Assembly (NCBI GenBank): GCA_963581185.1
Contig: CAUZOB010000239.1
Coordinates: 1 to 7,107, forward strand
DNA: 7,107 bases
From: SAT2750 sp963581185
GTDB taxonomy: Bacteria; Planctomycetota; Planctomycetia; Pirellulales; Pirellulaceae
Direction: 5' to 3'
Under the pieces are notes generated by a model. The model made no database searches and was not told where the DNA came from. It worked only from the letters and a program-made list of their open reading frames with translations. Numbering within the stretch: position 1 is the first letter of the stretch; each line of letters opens with the position of its first letter. Position numbers and translations under genes: made by a program. Positions 1 through 6,183 of this stretch are shown here, in pieces.

Positions 1-1011
1 GTCAGGCACAACGCAGTCCGCGCTCGGATCTTCAATTTCGGCGTCGGCTATGACGTCAATAGCCGCTTGCTCGATAAACTGGCTCGAGAATGTTATGGGC
101 AGAGCCAGTACGTGCGGCCCAATGAAGATATTGAGGACAAGGTAAGTCGGCTCTACGAGCGCATCGGTGCGCCAGCCATGACCGATGTCGCTATCGAGTT
201 CGAGCTTGACGGCGTCAAGGTGGAAGACGGGGCGGTGACCAACCGCAGCTATCCCAAGGATGCCTACGACCTGTTCACCGGGGATCAACTGGTACTGGTC
301 GGCCGCTACAAACATCCTGGTACCGCCCGCGTGACTGTGTCGGGTAACGTCGATGGCAATCGCCAGCGGTTTCGTTTTGCTGGGGATCTGGTGAAAGATT
401 CCAGCGACAGCTCGCTGGCATTCGTCGAGCGTCTCTGGGCCATGCGTCGGATTGGTGAGATTATCGACAAGATCGACCTCGAGGGGCGTAACGCGGAACT
501 GATCGATGAGTTGGTTGCGCTCTCCAAACGACATGGCATTCTCACGCCTTATACCTCCTTCCTGGCAGACGATACCGGTCAGCCAACCGATACCGCCAGT
601 CTCAGAAAGCGGGCAGGAGACGCACTGGAAAGTCTGGACGCTGTCGACGGACGACTGGGATTGTCCCAACGACAGGCAAAGGCCAGCTTCCAGCGAGCCA
701 ACAATGCGAACCAGTTCGGCGGCGGTGGCTTAGGCGGCGGCGGTGCCAGGGTGCTGGACCTCAAGTCCGATAAGCAGGTTGTGCTCAACACCGTCCATTC
801 GGTGGCCGGCAAAACCTTCTTCCGCCGAGATGAAACCTGGGAAGACTCGACCATTACCGAGGAACAACGAAAGACGGCGATCAAGGTGACTCGCTTCAGT
901 GACGAGTACTTCAAGCTGGCTCGCGAACTCGGTAAGGATGCTTCTCGCTACCTGGCCGTGGAAGGCAAGCTGCTGGTCGTCATCATGGGCCAGGCCTACA
1001 AAGTAGAATGA
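1..1011 (+). CDS. VIT/vWA-domain protein, C-terminal part (5' end outside window)
   Basis: The frame is open from base 1 and ends at TGA 1009-1011, giving 336 visible residues. The first visible residues include RIFNFGVGYDVNSRLLDKLA. This is the typical end of a von Willebrand A domain in bacterial proteins resembling inter-alpha-trypsin inhibitor heavy chains (VIT + vWA). The VIT domain and MIDAS motif would lie upstream of the window. After the vWA end comes a beta-rich region, then a helical charged stretch, and a glycine-rich linker encoded at 718-747 (GGGGLGGGG). The C-terminal module contains KTFFRRDETWEDS, FSDEYFKLARELG and a final GQAYKVE, a tail I recognise from this planctomycete-rich family. 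Such proteins are usually exported and the vWA part binds protein partners through a metal ion; the specific role here is unknown. The TTG at 67 is not a start, because the homologous frame continues upstream. The stop lies 25 bp from the convergent stop of the next gene. Confidence 0.85.
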   Translation, partial: VRHNAVRARIFNFGVGYDVNSRLLDKLARECYGQSQYVRPNEDIEDKVSRLYERIGAPAMTDVAIEFELDGVKVEDGAVTNRSYPKDAYDLFTGDQLVLVGRYKHPGTARVTVSGNVDGNRQRFRFAGDLVKDSSDSSLAFVERLWAMRRIGEIIDKIDLEGRNAELIDELVALSKRHGILTPYTSFLADDTGQPTDTASLRKRAGDALESLDAVDGRLGLSQRQAKASFQRANNANQFGGGGLGGGGARVLDLKSDKQVVLNTVHSVAGKTFFRRDETWEDSTITEEQRKTAIKVTRFSDEYFKLARELGKDASRYLAVEGKLLVVIMGQAYKVE

Positions 1012-1036
1012 TGACCCGCAGGGACCACCGAACTCG

Positions 1037-1720
1037 CTAGCTGCCCGCGCCGGTGCGGCAGCGGAAAATGTCGAACTGGTCGCGAAACTCGTCGCTGGAC
1101 GAGTGGATATGGTCCGACTCGGTTAGGAATCGAAGCTGCGGGTCATGCTGGACTCCATGCGACTCCAGAATCTCTTCAAACTGCTGCGGGGATTCCCCGT
1201 AAATGAATAGCAGCTTGTGCTCATCGAACTGCACTTCCAGCTTGGCCGCTGGATTTAAGACGGCAATGCCGCTGCAGCCATCATGTGTCAGCAGTTCCTC
1301 GTAGTCCCAGAGCGTGCTCTTGAGGACCGGCAAGTCGATATGGTCACGGTACATGTCGGCATGTTCACCGGCATCGCTGAGATGGCTGGTTTCCAGCACC
1401 ATGTCGACGAGTGGACCGAGCGGATCGAGCAGGTCCATGAACAAGTCAAAGACGAATTCGGCAGAAGCTGCAGCGATCAACAGCGGAACTTCAACGTCGG
1501 TCTTCTGATCGGTGTAGGTGTCGCGACGGTAGCCTTGCTGAGGAACAACGTCGAGCTGGTAGGAGGGCCGAATTGCCTCGGTCAAGCGGAAATCACCGTA
1601 ATAGTCCACCTGTAAATGCGACTCCACCTCGCCCTCTGTCGGACCATGGTTGTCGCCGCCAGGGCCTTCCAGCGAATGGCTCTCGAGTGGTCCGTTATAG
1701 ATTCGTTTCAGAAAGCTCAT
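1037..1720 (-). CDS. Hypothetical acidic protein, 227 aa
   Basis: I do not recognise this family. The open frame extends further upstream to a TTG at 1849, but ATG 1720 (protein begins MSFLKRIYNGPLESHSLEG) is the better start. It has a GGGG ribosome-binding core at 1729-1732, eight bases upstream, and the upstream extension has no good initiation signal. The stop is TAG (complement of 1037-1039). The protein is soluble-looking and strongly acidic and histidine-rich. It has no signal peptide and no clear membrane span; the most hydrophobic stretch is about residues 80-108 (includes LLIAAASAEFVFDLFMDLL) and looks like an amphipathic helix pair. A C-terminal alpha/beta part contains KLEVQFDEHKLLFIYGES followed by QQFEEILESHG, which suggests a small mixed alpha/beta fold. 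It is the last of three leftward genes, 155 bp after the Nudix stop, and may have its own transcription start. Coding is supported by frame length, start context and protein-like composition. Confidence 0.7.
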   Translation of the reverse strand: MSFLKRIYNGPLESHSLEGPGGDNHGPTEGEVESHLQVDYYGDFRLTEAIRPSYQLDVVPQQGYRRDTYTDQKTDVEVPLLIAAASAEFVFDLFMDLLDPLGPLVDMVLETSHLSDAGEHADMYRDHIDLPVLKSTLWDYEELLTHDGCSGIAVLNPAAKLEVQFDEHKLLFIYGESPQQFEEILESHGVQHDPQLRFLTESDHIHSSSDEFRDQFDIFRCRTGAGS

Positions 1721-1739
1721 GGTGTCGTCCCCAACGGGG
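1721..1739 (-). promoter_or_regulatory. Ribosome-binding region inside a small hairpin
   Basis: On the minus strand the only plausible Shine-Dalgarno core for the gene starting at 1720 is GGGG (1732-1729). It forms the 3' arm of a perfect 4-bp hairpin, CCCC-GTT-GGGG (1739-1729), with the start codon eight bases beyond. Such a hairpin could lower translation or respond to RNA-binding factors. It is short and may be chance in GC-rich DNA. Confidence 0.3.
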
Positions 1740-1875
1740 CCCTCGCACTTCAATTCAAATTGGTTTTCACTGGATCGGCTCGTCCAATCAGGCAAGATTA
1801 GGTCGCCGCTGAGGAGAAGCAAAACGCTGCGCGAGAATCCCGCCCGCAACGCGGCAGATGCTGACCGTACAACCG

Positions 1876-2319
1876 TTACAGGTGGCCAGTCCGCTGCTGC
1901 CAGGCCTCGATAAAGGGCTCTGCGAAAGCCAGCAGGGGGTCGATGGTCTGCGACTGGATCTGGTGCGGGGGCTTCCAGTCAAACCACCGGTAACCGATAT
2001 GCTCGGTCAGTTGCAGCGGCACGGGGTGGCGTAACCAGGCCAGGAAGACCAACAGCGTCTTGCGAGCCTGCTGGTCAGGCTGCTGACGCAGCGGCACAAG
2101 GTACTGATGTTGAAACTCAAAACCCGGCTGCTGCTCGATATCCGCTGCCGCCAGTCCGGTCTCTTCCGCCAGTTCACGCAGCGCACACTGGATCGTCGTT
2201 TCGCCTACATCCAGATGGCCCTTGGGTAGATCCCAGCGCTCGGGGTGCTGCATCAACAGGAAGGAGAGCGTCGGTTCGGAACGCATCAGCAGGAAGCCGC
2301 AGGACATCAACTGGCGCAT
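1876..2319 (-). CDS. Nudix hydrolase, NUDT2/Ap4A-pyrophosphohydrolase-like
   Basis: This 147-aa protein has a perfect Nudix box (G-x5-E-x7-REUxEExGU) at residues 34-56: G34, E40, then REL (48-50), E52-E53 and G55-L56. The box supplies the metal-binding glutamates that hydrolyse nucleoside diphosphate-X substrates. The sequence just before it, CGFLLMRSE then WDLPKGHLDVGE, and the later KTLLVFLAWL strand and YRWFDW resemble bis(5'-nucleosyl)-tetraphosphatase (asymmetrical) of the human NUDT2 type, which is also about 147 aa. Ap4A or capped-RNA cleavage is therefore the best guess, but Nudix substrate calls from sequence are unreliable. The frame is open back to 2427, overlapping the upstream gene. 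ATG 2319 is preferred because AGGGG lies at 2328-2332, eight bases away, and this start leaves a clean 38-bp gap after the propeller gene. Probably co-transcribed with that gene. Cytoplasmic; no signal peptide. Confidence 0.88.
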   Translation of the reverse strand: MRQLMSCGFLLMRSEPTLSFLLMQHPERWDLPKGHLDVGETTIQCALRELAEETGLAAADIEQQPGFEFQHQYLVPLRQQPDQQARKTLLVFLAWLRHPVPLQLTEHIGYRWFDWKPPHQIQSQTIDPLLAFAEPFIEAWQQRTGHL

Positions 2320-2357
2320 TGTCAGGTCCCCTGCCCTTGTCGGCCCCTGGCGGTAGG

Positions 2358-3416
2358 TTATCGCGGCAGTCGGAAGCGGCCGATGAACAACTGGCTGGTA
2401 TTGTCCTCGGAACGCGTGCTTGTCCACATCAGCTTGCGACCATCGGGCGAAAAGACTGGCAGTACATCGGCGGCGCCGCTGTCGGTCACCCGGACTGGTT
2501 CGCTGCCTCGAAACTCACCATCCTTGACCTCGTACTTCATCAGCCAGAGGTCATAGTTGGGCCGTGCCTTGGGATTGGAGTGATCCGCGCCTGCCCAGAT
2601 GATATAGGGCCGAGTGGGATGCCAGTATGGACCCCAGTTAACACCGGTTGTGTCGGTCAGCGGCACCTCTTTCTTGCCCTCGATATCGATCACATAGATC
2701 TGCAGGAATTCCTTCTCCTTGCGGTCGCTGCGAAATACCACCCACTTGCCATCGGGTGAGATAAAGGGGCCGCCGTCGTAACCTTCGGCATTGGTCAGCT
2801 GGCGCACGCCGCTGCCATCCGCATTCATCACATAGAGGTCGGGATCGCCGTCGCGGGTGCTGCAGAAAGCAATCATCTTGCCGTCAGCCGAGTAAGCTCC
2901 CTCGGCATCGTAGCCCAGTTCGCTGGTCAGCCGCTGCAGTGCCTTGCCATTCAGGTCAGTCTCGAAGAGGTCCATATTGGGATCGAAGGGCCAGCTGTAG
3001 CGGCGCCGGCGACCGGTCTTGCGGTCCTCGGCCTGTTGATCCAGTTCCTTTTTCTCAGTCGCTGCCAGCTCGGGATCAAGGTGGCTGGAGGCGAACAGGA
3101 TCCGTTTTCCGTCAGGCGAAAAGTAGCTGCAGGTCGTACGGCCGCGGCCGGTACTGATTCGCCGGGGCCGGCCGCCGGAAAGCGGCTGCGTGTAGATCTG
3201 GTAGAAGGGATAATCGCTGGTCACTGCCTGGTAGATAATGGTCTTGCCATCGGGGGAGAAGTAACCCTCACCTGCCTTAACAAAGCCAGATGTGACCTGG
3301 CGGACGTTGCGAAGGAACTGACCCTCGATCGAGACTTCCTTTTCCTCGGCAGGCAGGCTAGCCGGCAGGCAGCAGATCAGCAGGACGCTCAGCAGACTTT
3401 TCGTGCGGTGAATCAT
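2358..3416 (-). CDS. Exported PD40/TolB-like six-motif beta-propeller protein
   Basis: This 352-aa protein starts at ATG 3416 with GAGGAG at 3420-3425. The spacing of only three bases to the full motif is short, but the sequence after this ATG makes a clear signal peptide: MIHRTKS, then a hydrophobic core LLSVLLICCLPASLPA, with likely signal peptidase I cleavage near residue 23. The open frame upstream of 3416 is not protein-like. Six PD40/WD40-like motifs are visible: FSPDGK (53-58), FSPDGK (99-104), YSADGK (175-180), ISPDGK (219-224), a degenerate WHPTRP (265-270) and FSPDGR (322-327), each followed by a beta strand. This gives a six-bladed propeller as in the TolB C-terminal domain. There is no TolB N-terminal domain and no Pal or Tol neighbour, so this is not TolB itself. 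A charged insert (about 111-147, including GRRRRY) interrupts the second blade. A periplasmic or cell-surface binding role is likely; the ligand is unknown. No peptidase catalytic domain follows the propeller, unlike DPP-IV-type enzymes. Confidence 0.87.
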   Translation of the reverse strand: MIHRTKSLLSVLLICCLPASLPAEEKEVSIEGQFLRNVRQVTSGFVKAGEGYFSPDGKTIIYQAVTSDYPFYQIYTQPLSGGRPRRISTGRGRTTCSYFSPDGKRILFASSHLDPELAATEKKELDQQAEDRKTGRRRRYSWPFDPNMDLFETDLNGKALQRLTSELGYDAEGAYSADGKMIAFCSTRDGDPDLYVMNADGSGVRQLTNAEGYDGGPFISPDGKWVVFRSDRKEKEFLQIYVIDIEGKKEVPLTDTTGVNWGPYWHPTRPYIIWAGADHSNPKARPNYDLWLMKYEVKDGEFRGSEPVRVTDSGAADVLPVFSPDGRKLMWTSTRSEDNTSQLFIGRFRLPR

Positions 3417-3480
3417 GGTCTCCTCGGGCCCCCTTCTGGGGCAGATTGCAATATGGATCGTGAACCAGCTTCTCTGTCCG

Positions 3481-3499
3481 TCATTTGTACTTACAATGA
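3481..3499. promoter_or_regulatory. Imperfect inverted repeat in divergent spacer, possible operator/-10
   Basis: TCATTTGTA (3481-3489), a two-base spacer, then TACAATGA (3492-3499) form an 8-bp inverted repeat with one extra T in the left arm. It lies mid-way between the divergent propeller and adenosyltransferase genes, where an operator would be expected. Its right arm contains TACAAT (3492-3497), one mismatch from a sigma70 -10 box for the rightward gene, giving a leader of about 50 bases. No convincing -35 is present; the best-spaced hexamer near 3469-3474 matches poorly. Confidence 0.35.
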
Positions 3500-3545
3500 C
3501 CGTCGGTCGACAAGCAGGTCCCGCCGCGGCCACCAGAACCGACGG
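3500..3545 (+). other. Long-range stem-loop in adenosyltransferase leader
   Basis: CCGTCGGT (3500-3507) and ACCGACGG (3538-3545) are perfect 8-base reverse complements separated by a 30-base GC-rich loop. In RNA this would form a stem ending ten bases before the ATG at 3556 and next to the weak AGG ribosome-binding core (3549-3551). It could modulate translation. It is not a recognisable cobalamin riboswitch: the spacer is too short and the long conserved B12-box context is missing, although the loop holds GCCACC. Chance occurrence cannot be excluded. Confidence 0.35.
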
Positions 3546-3555
3546 ATCAGGTTGC

Positions 3556-4119
3556 ATGAAAATATACACCAGGACAGGAGACGGGGGTGAAACCGGGCTG
3601 TTCGCCGGCCCCCGGGTCTGGAAAGACGATCCTCGCATCGAAGCCTACGGCACGGTCGATGAACTGAACGCCGTACTGGGGTTTGCTCGCAGCGTGGGAT
3701 TGGCAGAAGATCTCGATACCCTGCTGATGCGACTGCAGAACGAGTTGTTCGCCGCCGGTGCCGAACTGGCCACGCCCGACCCAGCCAGTCATGGGACCAG
3801 CATGTTGACCGACAGCCACGTGACCGCACTGGAAGAGGCGATCGATCATTACGAGCAGCAGTTGCCTGAGTTGAAACAGTTCATCGTGCCGGGCGGCAGC
3901 CAGGCAGCTGCCCTGATGCACCTGGCCCGCACGATCTGTCGCCGGGCCGAGCGGGCGCTGGTCACGCTGCAGCGCCAAAGCGAGCAGCTGATCTCTGCCA
4001 ACCTGATGAATTACTTCAATCGACTCAGCGACCTGCTGTTCGTGCTGGGACGGGTCGCCAACCAGCTGGACGGTCACAGCGAGACTGCCTGGGTGCCGCC
4101 AGCGACGCCGACGGAGTGA
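3556..4119 (+). CDS. pduO: PduO-type ATP:cob(I)alamin adenosyltransferase
   Basis: This 187-aa protein transfers the adenosyl group of ATP to cob(I)alamin to make adenosylcobalamin, the cofactor of mutases, diol dehydratases and class II ribonucleotide reductase. It matches the PduO/MMAB family from end to end. The N-terminal MKIYTRTGDGGETGLF is the ATP-binding loop; RIEAYGTVDELNAVLG (27-42) is the conserved helix. ICRRAERAL (127-135) carries the arginine/glutamate residues equivalent to those essential in human MMAB, and NYFNRLSDLLFVLGR (152-166) is the C-terminal signature. Length is usual for the family. ATG 3556 is chosen because the family begins at this MKIYTRTGD. An in-frame ATG at 3496 would add 20 unconserved residues and lacks a Shine-Dalgarno. 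The 3556 start has only a weak AGG core. The start is divergent from the propeller gene by 139 bp. No other cobalamin gene is in the window, so it probably serves cobalamin salvage or activation. The symbol follows the family name; cobO or mmaB-like are alternative labels. Confidence 0.95.
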   Translation: MKIYTRTGDGGETGLFAGPRVWKDDPRIEAYGTVDELNAVLGFARSVGLAEDLDTLLMRLQNELFAAGAELATPDPASHGTSMLTDSHVTALEEAIDHYEQQLPELKQFIVPGGSQAAALMHLARTICRRAERALVTLQRQSEQLISANLMNYFNRLSDLLFVLGRVANQLDGHSETAWVPPATPTE

Positions 4120-4136
4120 TTGCCGGGGAGTTTACT

Positions 4137-4149
4137 TTCCCAACGGGAA
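4137..4149 (+). terminator. Small hairpin after adenosyltransferase gene (weak terminator candidate)
   Basis: TTCCC-AAC-GGGAA is a perfect 5-bp stem with a three-base loop, 17 bases after the stop at 4119. There is no T-run behind it, so an intrinsic terminator is doubtful. The preceding GGGGAG (4125-4130) could pair with the same TTCCC arm as an alternative. Confidence 0.25.
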
Positions 4150-4235
4150 TCGATAACCTCTAGCTGGATTGGCTGACTGCTGAGATCCTGCAATGATCAC
4201 ACTAGGCAGGCCAGTTTGACTGGATGACGCGTAGC

Positions 4236-4294
4236 GATGGGCGATTCCACTGGTCTTCACCAGCCGCCCATCCCACCAGGCGGTACGCCGTTTT
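4236..4294 (+). promoter_or_regulatory. Two-part stem-loop plus terminator-like hairpin upstream of amt
   Basis: GATGGGCG (4236-4243) pairs perfectly with CGCCCATC (4265-4272). Inside it, CTGGT (4250-4254) pairs perfectly with ACCAG (4259-4263) around the loop CTTC, leaving a six-base bulge on one side and one base on the other. Six bases later GGCG-GTA-CGCC (4279-4289) is followed by GTTTT (4290-4294), a short intrinsic-terminator-like arrangement. A second ACCAG at 4275-4279 could compete for CTGGT and would break both the outer stem and the terminator-like hairpin. The element sits 64 bases before the amt ATG and 116 after the adenosyltransferase stop. It may be a transcription terminator for the upstream gene or an attenuator/leader for amt. 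I do not recognise it as a known riboswitch class. Confidence 0.5.
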
Positions 4295-4357
4295 CCGTGT
4301 CCCGTGGCACCGATGACGTGTTCTCATTACCGCTCTCTGATAGCAAGGACATTGACC

Positions 4358-5800
4358 ATGCGATCGTGCAAGGTACTCGCTCTGCTGGCAGTCTCTGGCC
4401 TTTTCCTAGCTATCGGAAGTTCCCCCCTGCCGGCTCAAGAAGCCAAACCGGCCAATCAAAGTATCGATAGTACCAGCAGCGGGACGGTCGCAGAGTCAGT
4501 TGACCCGGGAGCTTACATCGACACGGGTGACAACGCCTGGATATTGATGAGTGCCGCGCTGGTACTGTTCATGACCGCTCCAGGCCTGGCCATGTTCTAT
4601 GGCGGGCTGGTCCGCCGCAAGAACATCCTCAGCATCCTCGCACAGTGCATCTTCATGATGGGTGTGATGTCGATCGTCTGGGTGCTGTGGGGATATTCAC
4701 TCGCTTTTGGAGGCGATGGCGGCAGCAGCGGCCTGGCCGCCTGGATTGGCAATTGCGATTTCGTATTCCTCCGGGATGTGCAGATGTACTGGTCCGCAGG
4801 AGCCAATGTCAGCCAGCAGGTGATCCCGGCTGAGGGCAGTATTCCACGACTCACGCACATGCTCTTCCAGGGTATGTTCTTCATCATCACGCCGGCCTTG
4901 ATTTGCGGGGCGTTTGCTGAGCGAATGAAGTTCAGCACGATGGTAGTTTTCATGATCCTCTGGGGCACCCTGGTTTACTGCCCCTTGTGTCACATGTTCT
5001 GGGACAGCGGATTGACATCCAGCTGGGGCGCCCAGGACTTTGCCGGCGGCGCGGTTGTTCACATCAGCTGTGGCTGTGCGGCCCTCGTCTGTGCCTTCGT
5101 GATTGGCCGGCGGCTGGGATTTGGTACAGACCCGATGCCACCACACAACCTGACTTACACAGCGATTGGTACAGCCATGCTCTGGTTCGGCTGGTTTGGC
5201 TTTAACGCCGGCAGTGCACTGGCTGCCAATGGCCTGGCCTCCAGCGCCTTTGCTGCCACCCATCTATCCGCTGCGGCTGGCACGCTCACCTGGCCAGCGA
5301 TTGAATGGATCAAACGGGGCAAGCCAAGTGTGCTGGGCGCCTGCTCCGGTTGCATCGCCGGACTCGCCTGCATTACACCCGCGGCCGGATTCGTTTCGCC
5401 AATGTCGGGAATCCTGATTGGCATCCTGGCTGGCACAATTTGCTATTTCGCCAGTACCAGCCTGAAGGAACACTTCGGATACGACGATACACTGGATGTC
5501 TTTGGCATCCATGGAGTGGGCGGCATACTGGGGATGCTGCTGACTGGGGTTTTTGCCAGCCGGGCTGTCAACAACCTCTACAACGGTGACCCCGTGGGGC
5601 TGATCGAGGGAGGCGGCAGCGGCCTGCTGGGAATCCAGTTGCTGGCTGTTCTGCTGACGATCGTGTTAACAGTCGCAATGACGTATATTCTGCTCTGGAT
5701 CCTGGGCCGAACGATGGGCTTGCGAGTCAGCCAGGATGAGGAAATGGAAGGGCTCGACTTGAGCCTGCATGGTGAAGAAGGTTACATCAATATTCCCTGA
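4358..5800 (+). CDS. amt: Ammonium transporter Amt (AmtB/Mep/Rh family)
   Basis: This 480-aa inner-membrane channel moves ammonium into the cell and functions as a trimer. It starts at ATG 4358 with AAGGA at 4345-4349, eight bases away; an in-frame GTG at 4304 has no such signal. A signal peptide (residues 1 to about 26, ending PLPAQ) precedes a Ser/Thr-rich periplasmic segment and 11 predicted transmembrane helices between about 59 and 450. By alignment with E. coli AmtB: the Phe gate F103/F107 is F170/F174 (FQGMF), W148 is W215, D160 is D227 and the first pore histidine H168 is H235 (VVHIS). F215/S219 are F282/S286 (GWFGFNAGS), and the second histidine H318 is H385 (FGIHGVGG). The C-terminal tail GLRVSQDEEMEGLDLSLHGE matches the segment that couples subunits and meets PII. 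It is followed after 44 bp by the PII gene, the classic amtB-glnK pairing, so PII-controlled gating is expected. It is rich in cysteine (13), including C238/C240 just after H235. A structured leader precedes it. Confidence 0.97.
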   Translation: MRSCKVLALLAVSGLFLAIGSSPLPAQEAKPANQSIDSTSSGTVAESVDPGAYIDTGDNAWILMSAALVLFMTAPGLAMFYGGLVRRKNILSILAQCIFMMGVMSIVWVLWGYSLAFGGDGGSSGLAAWIGNCDFVFLRDVQMYWSAGANVSQQVIPAEGSIPRLTHMLFQGMFFIITPALICGAFAERMKFSTMVVFMILWGTLVYCPLCHMFWDSGLTSSWGAQDFAGGAVVHISCGCAALVCAFVIGRRLGFGTDPMPPHNLTYTAIGTAMLWFGWFGFNAGSALAANGLASSAFAATHLSAAAGTLTWPAIEWIKRGKPSVLGACSGCIAGLACITPAAGFVSPMSGILIGILAGTICYFASTSLKEHFGYDDTLDVFGIHGVGGILGMLLTGVFASRAVNNLYNGDPVGLIEGGGSGLLGIQLLAVLLTIVLTVAMTYILLWILGRTMGLRVSQDEEMEGLDLSLHGEEGYINIP

Positions 5801-5844
5801 TAAACGGACCCAGCGGTTCGTGGTTATTGCTGAGGAGCACAGGC

Positions 5845-6183
5845 ATGAAGAAAGTTGAAGCGGTAATTCGTCACTTCAAGCTTGAAGACGTGAAAAACGC
5901 TCTGGCCGAACAGGGGATCCAGGGGATGACAGCGGTCGAGGTACGCGGTTTCGGACGCCAGAAAGGGCACTCGGAGACCTATCGCGGTACCGAGTACGCT
6001 GTCGATTTTGTTCCCAAGGTGAAGCTGGAGATTGCCTGCAGTGACGATGACTTGCAGCAGGTCATCGATACGATTCTGAAGACGGCCCAGACCGGCCAGA
6101 TTGGTGACGGCAAGGTGTTTGTTTCGGACCTGGCCGATGCCATCCGTATTCGAACTGGTGAGATGGGCAACGACGCCCTCTAG
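5845..6183 (+). CDS. glnK: Nitrogen regulatory PII protein (GlnK/GlnB)
   Basis: PII is a cytoplasmic trimer that senses 2-oxoglutarate, ATP/ADP and, through uridylylation, glutamine. At 112 aa this has exactly the standard length. It starts at ATG 5845, seven bases after AGGAG (5833-5837); an in-frame upstream start at 5827 lacks support. Key features are GFGRQKGH (35-42; Q39 binds 2-oxoglutarate in the family), the T-loop HSETYRGTEYAVDF (42-55) with Arg47 and the uridylylation site Tyr51, and K58. The second signature TGQIGDGKVFV (83-93) is the B-loop, and RIRTGE (101-106) holds the nucleotide-contact arginines. Everything needed for uridylylation and for blocking Amt is present. It lies 44 bp after amt and 131 bp before glnD, so amt and this gene are very probably one transcript. 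The glnK name is chosen for amt linkage; sequence alone does not separate it from glnB. Confidence 0.96.
   Translation: MKKVEAVIRHFKLEDVKNALAEQGIQGMTAVEVRGFGRQKGHSETYRGTEYAVDFVPKVKLEIACSDDDLQQVIDTILKTAQTGQIGDGKVFVSDLADAIRIRTGEMGNDAL

Noticed and set aside
718..747. Short GGC/GGT codon repeat that could be read as a DNA repeat
   Set aside because: It encodes a glycine-rich linker in frame in the vWA protein and needs no further explanation.
1040..1062. GCTGCC/GGCAGC inverted repeat near the convergent stops of the first two genes
   Set aside because: It could be a bidirectional terminator, but it lies in the coding end of the leftward gene, has no T-tract on either side, and is explained well enough by coding sequence.
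1283..1615. Plus-strand open frame of 110 codons antisense to the orphan gene
   Set aside because: The minus-strand frame is longer, has a ribosome-binding core and better protein character; the plus frame looks like its reverse-strand shadow.
2358..3416. Propeller gene as tolB of a Tol-Pal system
   Set aside because: There are no tolA, tolQ, tolR or pal neighbours and no TolB N-terminal domain; only PD40 motifs are shared.
3417..3555. Cobalamin (AdoCbl) riboswitch before the adenosyltransferase gene
   Set aside because: The gene's function invites one, but the spacer is only 139 bp and shared by two divergent genes. It lacks the long conserved B12-box region; GCCACC alone is not enough.
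3547..4077. Minus-strand open frame of 176 codons inside the adenosyltransferase gene
   Set aside because: The plus strand encodes an unmistakable PduO-family protein across the same bases.
4220..4235. Second possible sigma54 site (CTGG with GC at correct spacing)
   Set aside because: Only the GG and GC dinucleotides match; most -24 bases differ, and such spaced pairs are expected by chance in this composition.
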